The position numbers and the translations under genes are program-made. The notes below the pieces were generated by a model that saw only the letters and a program-made list of their open reading frames with translations, made no database searches and had not been told where the DNA came from. A stretch of DNA of 50,529 bases from Sedimentisphaerales bacterium. Its GTDB lineage: Bacteria; Planctomycetota; Phycisphaerae; Sedimentisphaerales; SG8-4. The first letter of the stretch is position 1. Each line of letters starts with the position of its first letter. The stretch covers positions 1 through 50,529 of the forward strand of contig JAFGJR010000235.1 in the NCBI GenBank assembly GCA_016928975.1. The letters are read 5' to 3'. This document shows positions 39,473 through 48,186 of the stretch, in pieces.

Positions 39473-39501
39473 TCGACCGGCCCATTTCCTACGGCTATAT
39501 T
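39473..39501 (+). promoter_or_regulatory. Possible hisF promoter
   Basis: TCGACC (39473-39478, 4/6), 17 nt, TATATT (39496-39501, 5/6). The leader to the chosen hisF start is about 54 nt. The -35 is weak, so confidence is moderate. Confidence 0.45.
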
Positions 39502-39561
39502 CATACGACAACTAGGGCATAGTACCCAGCACAATGACAACCGTACATGGAGAGCCAAGAG

Positions 39562-40326
39562 ATGGACTATCGCAGAGTTGTTCCCTGTCTGGATGTCAAG
39601 CACGGCCGGCTGGTGAAGGGCGTGAACTTCATTCACCTGGCAGATGTCGGCGACCCCGCGGAGAATGCCGCCGCCTATAGCCAGGCGGGCGCGGATGAAC
39701 TGGTCTTTCTGGACATCACGGCGACGATCGAGGGACGAAAGACGCTCCTCGACGCTGTCCAGCGGACGGTTGAGCGGATTTCCGTGCCCCTGACAGTCGG
39801 CGGAGGGATCAGTAGCTGCAAGGGCATTGAGGAGCTGCTGGCTGTCGGCGTGTCGAAGGTCTCGATCAACACAGCGGCCGTACGAAGCCCGAGCCTCGTC
39901 AAAGAGGCCACCAAAACATTCGGGACAGACAAGATCACCGTTGCCATCGACACGGCCAAGAACCCCGATCTGCCCTCAGGTTTCGAAGTGATGATCAAGG
40001 GTGGAACGAGCGGCACGGGGATCGACGCCGTTGAGTGGGCCAAGAAGGTGGCCAGCCTTGGCGCCGGTGCCATATTGCCCACAAGCATGGACACCGACGG
40101 CACTCAGGGCGGCTACGATATCCCCATGACGCGGGCCATTGCCGATGCGGTGAAACTGCCAGTCATCGCCTCCGGCGGAGCAGGAACACTCGACCATCTC
40201 TACGAGGCTATCATCGATGGGCACGCCGACGCCGTCCTCGTAGCTTCCATCGCCCATTTCGGCAAGTACAGCATCAAGGAGATGAAACAGTATCTGGCCG
40301 ACAGGGATATCCCCGTGAGGCTCTGA
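39562..40326 (+). CDS. hisF: Imidazole glycerol phosphate synthase cyclase subunit HisF
   Basis: A 254-aa (beta/alpha)8 enzyme of histidine biosynthesis, forming imidazole glycerol phosphate and AICAR from PRFAR with ammonia from HisH. VVPCLDVKHGRLVKGVNF carries the first catalytic Asp; KITVAIDTAKN holds the second region. Phosphate-binding GGIS (GGGISS), GTSGTGID and ASGGAGTLDHL match the family. The ATG at 39562 (MDYRR) has the family's usual N-terminus and GGAG at 39549; an ATG at 39547 is five codons earlier. No other his gene is in the window. Confidence 0.96.
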   Translation: MDYRRVVPCLDVKHGRLVKGVNFIHLADVGDPAENAAAYSQAGADELVFLDITATIEGRKTLLDAVQRTVERISVPLTVGGGISSCKGIEELLAVGVSKVSINTAAVRSPSLVKEATKTFGTDKITVAIDTAKNPDLPSGFEVMIKGGTSGTGIDAVEWAKKVASLGAGAILPTSMDTDGTQGGYDIPMTRAIADAVKLPVIASGGAGTLDHLYEAIIDGHADAVLVASIAHFGKYSIKEMKQYLADRDIPVRL

Positions 40327-40645
40327 CAGCGAGACGGCTTTATCGCCCCTTGCGAATGGCGCCACGTGAGGCAGCCGTCAAGGGCGACGCTCTGCCCGCT
40401 CCTGGCAAAAGTCCGACCCTGAATTGGCCGATAGGGAGGAGGGTGACCGTCCATGACGATTCCATGACGATGCGTGTACAGACGTATGTTCGACTGGCTG
40501 ACCAAAGACAAGTTCCTCCTGAGGGCGAAACTCTTCACGATTCGCTGGTATCCGAGCAGCCGCAGTTGCCAGCGGATTGGAGACCGCAGACGCCTCCCCC
40601 AGCAGATGCCCCCTCTCATGGTCCGCAAACCCGAGTGGCGACGAT
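40327..40645. other. Gap downstream of hisF
   Basis: Nothing supported as coding. The next gene is on the other strand; its terminator lies at 40646-40688. Frames that cover the gap show no conserved features. Confidence 0.4.
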
Positions 40646-40688
40646 AGAAAAGAACGAGGGCCCGTACTGTGTGAGACAGGCCCCCGTT
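40646..40688 (-). terminator. Intrinsic terminator of secreted jelly-roll protein A
   Basis: On the minus strand, GGGGGCCTGT (40685-40676) pairs through all ten positions (two G-U) with ACGGGCCCTC (40665-40656), loop about 10 nt. The 3' side is followed by GTTCTTTTCT. It lies 45 nt after the stop of the minus-strand gene at 40733. Confidence 0.65.
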
Positions 40689-40732
40689 CCACAATCCCAT
40701 GTCCGTCATGCAACAGCGCATCCGCCCCGCGC

Positions 40733-42568
40733 TTATTCCTCGACTGGCACCGGCCTGGTCAGGTAGACGTCATCGATGAATAGCGACCCCGTGCCGCCCT
40801 GCGCCGGATGGACGCGATCACCGACGCCGATGAACATCTTGCGTACCGCCGCCAGGTTCACGCCGCTAAAGTCCGTCAGCGAGATATTCCATTCAAACCA
40901 TGTCTTGCCCGTCAGGATGTCCAGGTCGGGATACGTGACGACGCTCACACGGTTGGACGCGTCCTGCAACGCGACGTACATCCGGTCGACCTCGCTCGCC
41001 GCGGGCCCGCCGATCAGGGCGGTACCCCACGTATCGGGGACATGGGCGGTACCATGCCAGGCAAGTTGCGAATCCCGGTCGCCGCCATCGTCATCATCGT
41101 CAATCATCACGTCTATCCTGATCAACTGACCTGCCGGCGCAGGCCCGCCAATCACCGATGACCACGGCAGTGCGATTTCGTGACGATATCCGGTGCTGGT
41201 CGCGGCGACTCCGTACTGGACACCCGGCAGGCTGCTCGCCGAACGATACCATTCAACCGGTGTCTCCACGACGGCGTGGTTCCAGCGGAAGCAGTACTGA
41301 CAGTCATCCATCGTGTCGTTGGTGGCGCCCCCACTGTTGTCCGGGTCGAGAAAGACCTCGATGCGATCGTCCAGCCATCCCTGGGCGGCGTCCGAGTCCT
41401 GCACCAGAGTCTCGTCATTGACGTCGACGAGCACGTAGAGGTACTGCGAGTTGTACATCACCCGGAAACTGCCGGAGCAGTCTTTCGGGCCGTCGACCGC
41501 TTGGCCATCCACGACTGCATTGATGTACTGCACCGACGCCTCGGCCCACAGATCATCAATCTTGCCGTCAATCACGGGCGACGCCGTCGCCATCGGCACA
41601 TCGAAGTCCCGTGCCTCTCCGTGGACGTAGAGGGTCAAGGTATCCACGCCATTGAGCGTCCAGTCCTGCGACGACGTCCACGTCCTCTCCGCCTCGGAGT
41701 AGAATGGCGAGCCAGTGTTGTCGTAGTCCATCGGCATCGATTGAGCGCCGCCATGGATCGTCTTCTGCTCGGCAAATGGCGGCTCTCCGTACCCGACCAT
41801 GGCGCCGGTCCCATTGCCCTCGACCACCGTTGGCTCCGTGTAACCGAACCCGTCGATCCATGTCTGGAAGACCCGCTCGCCCACGTCATCCGTGTAGCTT
41901 TCGAAATCATCGATGGGCAGCACCGTCGTGAAGCTCCAAACTGAACCCGCAAGAACAGTGTCGTCCACATTGATTTCATCCACACGCCAGAAGTAAGTCG
42001 TTGCAGGCAGCAACTCGCTCGCAACGTAGTTGGGATCGTCCAACTCCCCCTTGTCCGCCTCGGCTGTCCCGTCCACCACAGCCGCCTCGTCGTCGCTCAG
42101 GTACAGGTGGTGTTTCATAGCCTCCTGACCCGCCATCCATTGAAGGCTCACTGTCATCGGGACCGTGTTGCTCCCATCCGCCGGGTCCGGCAGATACGCG
42201 GTCATGGCCTGCACTGTGAAGGACCACACATCGCCGGTGATGACTGTCTTCAGGTCCCTCTCCGTCTCATCGACGCGCCAGTAATAGGTCACCCCCGGCT
42301 CAAAAAGCGGCCCGTCGTAGTAGTACGTCGTCAGTCCCAGTGGCAGCCTCGGCGCGACCATGTCTGTCGGTCCAAGCTCAGGGCTTGTGCCATAATAGAC
42401 CGTGTGGAACACGGCCGTGCTGCCGGCCGTCCACACGAGCGCCGGGAATGCTACGTCCGTTGCGCCGTCGGCGGGCATGACATTGCCGGCCTTCTTCTGA
42501 CCCCACGCCGCGCCACACGAACCCAGCACGACGGCCGCAAGGATTAGGTGCACTGCTCTCTTATACAT
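40733..42568 (-). CDS. Secreted modular protein A (fibronectin/Ig-like repeats, jelly-roll and CBM9-like domains)
   Basis: A 611-aa exported protein with signal peptide (VHLILAAVVLGSCGAAWG). Two Ig/Fn3-like modules at about 25-120 and 125-215 share YYWRVDE and TYFWRVDE strands. Then comes LPIDDFESYTDDVGERVFQTW, the start of a beta-sandwich with MVGYGEPPF and IHGGAQSMPMDYDN (about 216-320). A CBM9-like region follows at about 325-520 (VIDGKIDDLWAEAS, SQYLYVLVDVNDE, IEVFLDPDN). The end ITDFSGVNLAAVRKMF-type ends with SLFIDDVYLTRP. It probably binds carbohydrate or attaches to surfaces. Paralogue and neighbour of the gene at 42733. Confidence 0.85.
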   Translation of the reverse strand: MYKRAVHLILAAVVLGSCGAAWGQKKAGNVMPADGATDVAFPALVWTAGSTAVFHTVYYGTSPELGPTDMVAPRLPLGLTTYYYDGPLFEPGVTYYWRVDETERDLKTVITGDVWSFTVQAMTAYLPDPADGSNTVPMTVSLQWMAGQEAMKHHLYLSDDEAAVVDGTAEADKGELDDPNYVASELLPATTYFWRVDEINVDDTVLAGSVWSFTTVLPIDDFESYTDDVGERVFQTWIDGFGYTEPTVVEGNGTGAMVGYGEPPFAEQKTIHGGAQSMPMDYDNTGSPFYSEAERTWTSSQDWTLNGVDTLTLYVHGEARDFDVPMATASPVIDGKIDDLWAEASVQYINAVVDGQAVDGPKDCSGSFRVMYNSQYLYVLVDVNDETLVQDSDAAQGWLDDRIEVFLDPDNSGGATNDTMDDCQYCFRWNHAVVETPVEWYRSASSLPGVQYGVAATSTGYRHEIALPWSSVIGGPAPAGQLIRIDVMIDDDDDGGDRDSQLAWHGTAHVPDTWGTALIGGPAASEVDRMYVALQDASNRVSVVTYPDLDILTGKTWFEWNISLTDFSGVNLAAVRKMFIGVGDRVHPAQGGTGSLFIDDVYLTRPVPVEE

Positions 42569-42637
42569 TCCTGTCCTCCTTCAACACGAACATCCGTACT
42601 TCCACGCTGGCGACACGCCTGACGCCATAGCAAAATC

Positions 42638-42672
42638 GGCAGGGGCCTGCACCACGTGGTCCAGGCCCCCCT
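42638..42672 (-). terminator. Intrinsic terminator of secreted jelly-roll protein B
   Basis: On the minus strand, GGGGCCTG (42669-42662), 12-nt loop, CAGGCCCC (42649-42642), followed by TGCCGATTTTG. Its position relative to the stop of the 42733 gene and its stem sequence are like those of the terminator behind protein A, so it belongs to the duplicated unit. Confidence 0.55.
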
Positions 42673-42732
42673 TGCCGCATAATCACAGTCATCCACACAG
42701 CCGACTTGCTCCCAGGCCCGTCGGCCTCGCGA

Positions 42733-44577
42733 CTACTCCTTGGCCGGTGCCGGCCTCGTCAGATAGATGTCATCGAAGAACAGCGATCCGGCACCGCCCT
42801 TCACCGGATTGTCCCGATCTCCGACGCCGATGGACATCTTCCGCACCGCCGCCAGGTTCACACCTGTGAAGTCCGCCAGCGGAATCTGCCACTCCACGAA
42901 CGACGTGGTGTCCAGGATTCCCACGTCGGGATACGTGACAACGGCGGTGTGGTTGGATGCATCTTTCAGCGCCACATACAGAGCATCCGCTCCGCCTGCG
43001 GTCACTGGCGCCGCGATGCGCGCCGTTCCCCAACTGGCTGCAATCTGCCAGTCCTCTCCCGACAGGGAATGCCAGGAGACCTGCGCTTCGCGCGTGTCGG
43101 CGCCGTTGTCATCATCGTTGTAGAAACAATCGATACCGATAGCTTGGCCGACCGGGGCCGTAGGCGCGCCAATCAACGCCTGCCACGGGAACTTGAGCTC
43201 GAGGCACCACCCGGTCGCCGTATTGGCCTGCGCCAGAACGACGCCGGCCGTGTCCGTATTCGTCCCTTGGATGTCGGTGGCTGTCCACCCGAACGTGTAC
43301 TGGCGGGCGTGTCCCTGCAGGGGCGCCGGCGCTTTGCTGTTGTCCCCATCGACGTAGAACTCCACGCTGTCGTCCAGGTAGGCCGAGCTGGAGTCGTTCC
43401 AGAGCTTCTCGTCGTTGATGTCGACGATCGCGTACAGGTACTGCGAATCGTACAGGACGCGGAACTGACCGGACATGTCGGCCGCACCCGAGACCTGGTC
43501 CGAACCGACAATGGCGTGAGTCAGGGGCCACGTTGTGACGTTGGCCCACAGACCATCGGCCTTCCCGTCGATCACCGGCGCTGTCGAGGTGGCCGCGATA
43601 TCGAAGTCCCTCGCCGGTCCCTGGACGTGGAGGATCAGAGTGTCCACGCCATTCAGCGTCCAATCCTGGGAGGATGTCCACGCCCGGTCCATCTCAGAGT
43701 AGAATGGCGCATTGACGTTGTTGTACTCCACGGGAACGGACTGCAGCCCGCCATAGACGGTCCTGGTCTCCATGATGTCGCCCACCGTGGGGTCGTAGCC
43801 GACCAAGGCCCCCGTGCCGTTGCCCGGATCTCCCGGTGCCGGCTCACTGTATCCCCAACCGTCGATCCAGGTTTGGAAGACCCTGTTCGTGACGTCATTG
43901 CTGTAACTCTCGAAGTCATCGACCGGCAGGATGGTGGTGAAACTCCACACGGCCCCGGGCAGCACCATGTCATCGAATCCGATCTCATCCACGCGCCAGA
44001 AGTAGGTGGTCGCCGGCAACAGGTCGCTCACGAGGAGGTTCGGGTCGGCCACTTCCCCCTTGTCGGCCTCAGCCGTCCCATCGCTGACAGCGGCCTTGTC
44101 GGTGCTCAGGTACACATGGTGCATGAGGGAATCCTGACCTGGCATCCATTTCAGATTCACGTTCACCGGGACGACGTTGCTCCCGTCCGCCGGGTCCGGC
44201 AGATAGGAGGTCATCGCCTGGACCGTGAAGTGCCACACGTCGCCGGTGATGACTGTTTTCATGTCCTTCTCGGTCTCGTCCACTCGCCAGTAATACGTCA
44301 CCCCTGGTTCGAAAAGCGCTCCCTGATAATAGAATGTCGTTAGCGCCAACGGCAGTCTCGGCGCGATGATGTCTGCCGACCCAAGCTCAGGGGTTGTGCC
44401 ATAGTAGACCGTGTGGAACACGGCCGTGCTGCCGGCCGTCCACATGAGCGCCGGTAATGCTACGTCCGTTGCGCCATCCACAGGCATAACGTTTCCGGCC
44501 TTTTTCTGACCCCACGCCGCACCACATGAGCCCAGCACAAGGGCCACGAGAATCAGATACCCTGCTCTTCTATGCAT
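42733..44577 (-). CDS. Secreted modular protein B (paralogue of A)
   Basis: A 614-aa exported protein collinear with protein A: near-identical leader region GAAWGQKKAGNVMP, two Ig/Fn3-like modules (YYWRVDE, TYFWRVDE), LPVDDFESYSNDVTNRVFQTW, a VDGLWA-type CBM9-like region (VIDGKADGLWANV, SQYLYAIVDINDEK, SVEFYVDGDNSK), and the end SLFFDDIYLTRPAPAKE. A conserved ribosome site GAAGGAGGACAG precedes both A and B. The main differences are in the central sandwich, suggesting divergence in ligand. Tandem duplication is inferred. The long upstream gap (44578-45420) should hold its promoter. Confidence 0.85.
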   Translation of the reverse strand: MHRRAGYLILVALVLGSCGAAWGQKKAGNVMPVDGATDVALPALMWTAGSTAVFHTVYYGTTPELGSADIIAPRLPLALTTFYYQGALFEPGVTYYWRVDETEKDMKTVITGDVWHFTVQAMTSYLPDPADGSNVVPVNVNLKWMPGQDSLMHHVYLSTDKAAVSDGTAEADKGEVADPNLLVSDLLPATTYFWRVDEIGFDDMVLPGAVWSFTTILPVDDFESYSNDVTNRVFQTWIDGWGYSEPAPGDPGNGTGALVGYDPTVGDIMETRTVYGGLQSVPVEYNNVNAPFYSEMDRAWTSSQDWTLNGVDTLILHVQGPARDFDIAATSTAPVIDGKADGLWANVTTWPLTHAIVGSDQVSGAADMSGQFRVLYDSQYLYAIVDINDEKLWNDSSSAYLDDSVEFYVDGDNSKAPAPLQGHARQYTFGWTATDIQGTNTDTAGVVLAQANTATGWCLELKFPWQALIGAPTAPVGQAIGIDCFYNDDDNGADTREAQVSWHSLSGEDWQIAASWGTARIAAPVTAGGADALYVALKDASNHTAVVTYPDVGILDTTSFVEWQIPLADFTGVNLAAVRKMSIGVGDRDNPVKGGAGSLFFDDIYLTRPAPAKE

Positions 44578-45420
44578 GTCTGTCCTCCTTCAAGCCAAAC
44601 ACCCACACTCTTCACCTGGCCACGTACCAGGCGTCGCTGTTGCCGCTGAATCCAGACACCAACCGCTGAGCTGCCATGTAAAAGGCGGTATAGCCGCGGC
44701 GGTGCAATGCACTCGCACAAGACATGGGCAATCGATCAGCCCCCCTCGTCCTTCTCACCTCCTTCTCAGATACCCTCTGCTGGCGCAGCCCGCGCACCCG
44801 TCCGACCGCAATGCAGCCCAGACGCACACGGCCCCCCACAAATGATGACGCCCACATAGACCCACACTTCCCAAGCGCCAGAACAGGATCCCCACACGCC
44901 CACACGGTGAAATCACTGCTCCATATCACGCTCTGCAACCGGTGATCCGATTATGGGTCAGTCTATCATCCTGCACATCCCCCTGCAAGCGAAATCCAGC
45001 CTTTTATGGGGCGATGACACCCCAAGTCATCGACTGTCGCATACAAGCTGTACAAACGCAAGCCACATTACCGTCACGGGAGCCGCGGCGTGCATGAACG
45101 CCGATTGACCGTCGCCTCAGGCACGCTGCCTCGCGGCTGAGATGGACGCTTGCCTGACAGCCATTTATAGGACCTCCTCTGCGTCCGGGCATCGCCTCCT
45201 CGCTTCCACGGCACTCGCCCAAATATCAGCAATGCCACCTCTGACCTCAAAATAAGCCCCACCCAGTCACCCGATTTAGCCCACTTTGACTAAAGATTTC
45301 TTGCCTACGCCCCCGATACTACCTCTCAGTGTATTGCCCACTTTAACATGGACAACAGCAACGAATTCAGAGTCGGTGGCCTGGCCGAGGAGTCCACCCC
45401 GGCCCGTCAAGGAGAAAGCA
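44578..45420. other. Long non-coding divergent region
   Basis: About 840 nt with no supported gene between protein B (minus) and the B12-fold gene (plus). It holds six copies of CCCACA (44602, 44835, 44851, 44861, 44891, 44899). It also holds an inverted repeat CGATGAC-7 nt-GTCATCG (45012-45032), and the direct repeats GCCCACTTTGAC (45279) and GCCCACTTTAAC (45336). The 44820-44905 part is C/A-rich and G-poor on the plus strand. No cobalamin riboswitch core was found. Frames here are short and featureless. Confidence 0.55.
45279..45347 (+). promoter_or_regulatory. Direct repeats before the B12-fold gene
   Basis: GCCCACTTTGAC (45279-45290) and GCCCACTTTAAC (45336-45347) are 12-nt repeats with a single difference, starts 57 nt apart, placed 70-140 nt before the start codon. 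They could be binding sites for a regulator; TTGACT at 45286 in the first overlaps a -35-like element without a good -10 partner. Confidence 0.4.
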
Positions 45421-46149
45421 ATGATCAAGGAACAAACTCTTGCCAAGTATCTGGAAGCCCTGCTGCGAGGAGACCGAAAGGCATGTCGTAGCGTTGTCGA
45501 GGAGACCCTGCAAAGCGGGATTCCCGCCAACTCGGTGTATCTGCACTTGATCTGGCCGGTCGTCGTGGAGATCGAGCGGCTTCTGCGGATGGACAAGGTC
45601 ACCACGGTTCAAGAGCACCTGGCGACACGCATCAATCGCACGATCGTCGACCAATTGCAGAACAAGCTGCCCCGCCGCCCTGCCAAACACAAGAAGGTGG
45701 CCGTGTGTTGCGCCCGGGAGGAGCTGCAGGAGCTTGGAGCCCAGATGATCGCCGACTTGTTCGAAAGTGACGGCTGGGAAGTCCGGTTCCCCGGTGGCGG
45801 CATGAGCAACGATGACATCTTCGCCTTCATCAACGAGTACGCTCCAGACGTGTTGACAATCTACGGGACGACGCCCAAACAGGCGCCCGATGTGCGGCGG
45901 CTGATCGACAGGATCCGCGGCGTCAATGCGTGGCCGGACATGCGGATCGTCGTATCCGGCGGGCTATTCAACCGAGCCGAGGGTCTGTGGGAGGAAATCG
46001 GCGCGGACGGCTTCGCCGCAACCGCCGCAGAAGTGCTCCAGGTGGCAGCCGACGAGTCGCAGGTGGCCAACCCAGACCGCAGGACCGTCAATCGGCGCAA
46101 ACGCAAGTATCAGGCTGTACCGATCGAGCACGTGGGCGCAGCCGTGTAG
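45421..46149 (+). CDS. B12-binding-fold protein lacking the axial His
   Basis: A 242-aa protein with the two-part layout of cobalamin-binding proteins. Residues 1-85 are a helical cap (B12-binding-2 like: LAKYLEALLRGDRKACRSVV, VYLHLIWPVVVEIERLL). From about 92 a flavodoxin-like domain follows: VAVCCAREELQELGAQMIADLF, then ESDGWEVRFPGGGM, DVLTIYGTTP, MRIVVSGGLF. At the cobalamin-ligand motif (DxHxxG or ExHxxG) this protein has ExQxxG: Glu101-Leu-Gln103. AAGGAG precedes the ATG at 45421. A stand-alone sensor is possible; no DNA-binding domain is fused. Confidence 0.83.
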   Translation: MIKEQTLAKYLEALLRGDRKACRSVVEETLQSGIPANSVYLHLIWPVVVEIERLLRMDKVTTVQEHLATRINRTIVDQLQNKLPRRPAKHKKVAVCCAREELQELGAQMIADLFESDGWEVRFPGGGMSNDDIFAFINEYAPDVLTIYGTTPKQAPDVRRLIDRIRGVNAWPDMRIVVSGGLFNRAEGLWEEIGADGFAATAAEVLQVAADESQVANPDRRTVNRRKRKYQAVPIEHVGAAV

Positions 46150-46161
46150 CACAAGAGCTGG

Positions 46162-46207
46162 CGGCGAGCCCCCTCGCCGTCGGTCCCTGTTGCTGGAAAA
46201 ACCAGCA
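46162..46207. other. Two hairpins after the B12-fold gene
   Basis: CGGCGAG (46162-46168), CCCC, CTCGCCG (46173-46179) and TGCTGG (46191-46196), AAAAA, CCAGCA (46202-46207). Neither is followed by a T-tract, so a role as intrinsic terminator is uncertain; they lie between convergent genes. Confidence 0.35.
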
Positions 46208-46319
46208 TCATCGAGCGCAGCCCCTGCATCGGCGGCAGGCGCTCGCGCGCGACGGACCGCAATCGGGGGAAGATCTCAGAAGCCGACGTCAACTGCCCCC
46301 GTGGATGAATGTAACGTCC

Positions 46320-47882
46320 CTACTGCGAGTTCTTCTGGAGCTTGTACTCGACGCTGTCCACCAGCGCCAGCCAGCTTGCCTCGATGATATTCTCCGAGAC
46401 CCCCACAGTGCCCCAGATCGAGTGCTTGTCGCACGACTCGATCACTACCCGGACGCGTGCCGCCGTCCCGGCACGTGCATTGACCACGCGGACCTTGTAG
46501 TCAATCAGGTGCATCTCCCAGACGTTCGGATAGAACCGCTCCAAACACTTGCGCAGAGCCGCATCCAGCGCATTCACCGGGCCATCTCCCTCGCCGACCA
46601 CGTGCTCGATGCCGTCACCCACTTTGAGCTTGACGGTGGCCTCCGTGACAATCTCCCCGGCCTTTCGCTTCTCGACTTCCACATGATACTTGATCAGCTC
46701 GAAAGAGGGCTTGAACGTCCCGAGCGTTCTCTTGATGAGCAGATCGAAGCTGGCGTTGGCTGCCTCGAACTGATAGCCTTCGTTCTCCAGTTCCTGGACC
46801 CGTTCCAGAATCCTCTTGGCCAGCTTCTTGTCCTGCGTGAGCTTGGCCTTCTCGAGCTCGGCGAGGATATTTGACCTGCCGCTCAACTCCGAGATCAGGA
46901 ATCGCCGCTCATTGCCCACGAGCTCAGGCTCGAGGTGTTCGTAGGTGCGCTTGCTCTTGCGCAGGGCATCGACGTGCAAGCCCGCCTTATGAGCAAATGC
47001 GCTTTCGCCCACATAGGGCAGGTTCATCACGGGCAAAACATTCGCCACCTCAAAGACGAAGCGTGATGTCTCGGTGAGCAGCCGTATCTTCTCCGGCCTG
47101 AGCGTCTCCACGCCCATCTTGAAGGCCAGTCCGGGAATCACGGCACACAGATCGGCGTTGCCGCACCGCTCGCCCAGCCCGTTGACCGTACCCTGCACGT
47201 GTCGGGCCCCTGCGCGCACAGCCGCCAGGGAGTTCGCCGTCGCACAATCCGCATCGTTGTGCGTATGGATGCCAATCGTGATGGATCCAAACGTCTCGCA
47301 GACCTTGCGCACGATGTCGTAGATCTGATCGGGCAGCGACCCACCGTTTGTGTCGCAGAGGACCAGGACGTGGGCGCCGGCATTCGCCGCCGCGGCAAGC
47401 ACCTTCAACGCGTACTCCGGGTTCTCCCGGTAACCATCGAAGAAGTGCTCCGCGTCGAAGATCGTTTCCAGTCCCTTGCTCTTCAAGTACGCGACCGATT
47501 CCGCGCAGATGGCCAGGTTCTCGTCCAGCGAGCAGCGCAGCACCTCCTTGACATGCAAGTCCCACGTCTTGCCCACGACCGTAGCTGCCGGGGTCTTGCA
47601 GGCCAGGATGGTGTTCAGCGAGACATCATCCGAGACGGTGCAATCAGCCCGCCGGGTGTTTCCGAACGCGACGATCTTCGAGTTCGTCGGACGAGATCGA
47701 GCCACCTCCTGGAAGAACTGCATCTCCTTCGGGTTGGACGCAGCGTAGCCTCCTTCGATGTAGTCCAGCCCCAGATCGTCCAACCTCCCGGCGATGTCCA
47801 GCTTGTCCTTCAATGAAAAGCTCACGCCCTCCGCCTGCATCCCATCCCGAAGCGTCGTATCATACAGTGCTACTTTTGTCAT
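46320..47882 (-). CDS. cimA: (R)-citramalate synthase
   Basis: A 520-aa enzyme condensing pyruvate with acetyl-CoA to citramalate, the pyruvate route to isoleucine. It is a DRE-TIM metallolyase: LYDTTLRDGMQAEGVSFSLKD at the N-terminus, HTHND in SITIGIHTHNDADCATANSL (metal ligands), and NGLGERCGNADLCAVIP. The C-terminal LeuA-dimer domain (about 400-515) provides the regulatory site. Family-typical are GYAASNPKEMQFF, IFDAEHFFDGYR, and the CAHKAGLHVDA-type FAHKAGLHVDALRK. The ATG at 47882 follows AAGGT; the frame upstream is not conserved. A promoter lies at 47963-47990. Confidence 0.95.
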   Translation of the reverse strand: MTKVALYDTTLRDGMQAEGVSFSLKDKLDIAGRLDDLGLDYIEGGYAASNPKEMQFFQEVARSRPTNSKIVAFGNTRRADCTVSDDVSLNTILACKTPAATVVGKTWDLHVKEVLRCSLDENLAICAESVAYLKSKGLETIFDAEHFFDGYRENPEYALKVLAAAANAGAHVLVLCDTNGGSLPDQIYDIVRKVCETFGSITIGIHTHNDADCATANSLAAVRAGARHVQGTVNGLGERCGNADLCAVIPGLAFKMGVETLRPEKIRLLTETSRFVFEVANVLPVMNLPYVGESAFAHKAGLHVDALRKSKRTYEHLEPELVGNERRFLISELSGRSNILAELEKAKLTQDKKLAKRILERVQELENEGYQFEAANASFDLLIKRTLGTFKPSFELIKYHVEVEKRKAGEIVTEATVKLKVGDGIEHVVGEGDGPVNALDAALRKCLERFYPNVWEMHLIDYKVRVVNARAGTAARVRVVIESCDKHSIWGTVGVSENIIEASWLALVDSVEYKLQKNSQ

Positions 47883-47962
47883 ACCTTGTCCTGGCTCTAT
47901 TCGAGACCCTCCGACAGACGAACCTGAATCATCAAGAGTCCACGTACACGGAAACGGCTCTG

Positions 47963-47990
47963 ATTCTACACGCCCGACACGTCCTGTAAA
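47963..47990 (-). promoter_or_regulatory. cimA promoter
   Basis: On the minus strand TTTACA (47990-47985), 16 nt, TAGAAT (47968-47963). Both boxes are 5/6 with acceptable spacing. The leader to the cimA ATG is about 75 nt. Confidence 0.65.
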
Positions 47991-48103
47991 GTCGAAAGGT
48001 CCCGGAACGGCAGCTCGGCGCGCCTGGTCAGCCAGGAAGACAGAGGAGTCTCCACAGTGCCTTTGACGGGAAAAGAAATCGTCTGTCGAGGCCAACAAAG
48101 GAC

Positions 48104-48132
48104 TTGGCAACACGGCGACGCGCAGGTATACT
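48104..48132 (+). promoter_or_regulatory. Promoter of the PTS IIA-type gene
   Basis: TTGGCA (48104-48109, 5/6), 17 nt, TATACT (48127-48132, 5/6). The leader to the ATG at 48187 is about 48 nt. Confidence 0.7.
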
Positions 48133-48186
48133 CACGGTTTTGTATTGAGATGCTTGCGGTCCGATATCAGTTTGGCTTCTTGTACC

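Noticed and set aside
39547..40326. Histidine operon around hisF
   Set aside because: No hisH, hisA, hisB or hisI gene is adjacent; hisF is isolated here.
42706..44343. A 545-aa open frame on the plus strand opposite protein B
   Set aside because: It mirrors a secreted protein with clear signal, domains, ribosome site and terminator; the same type of antisense frame occurs opposite protein A.
44578..45420. Cobalamin riboswitch upstream of the B12-fold gene
   Set aside because: No B12-box or GCCACTG-type core with supporting helices could be found by eye in this stretch.
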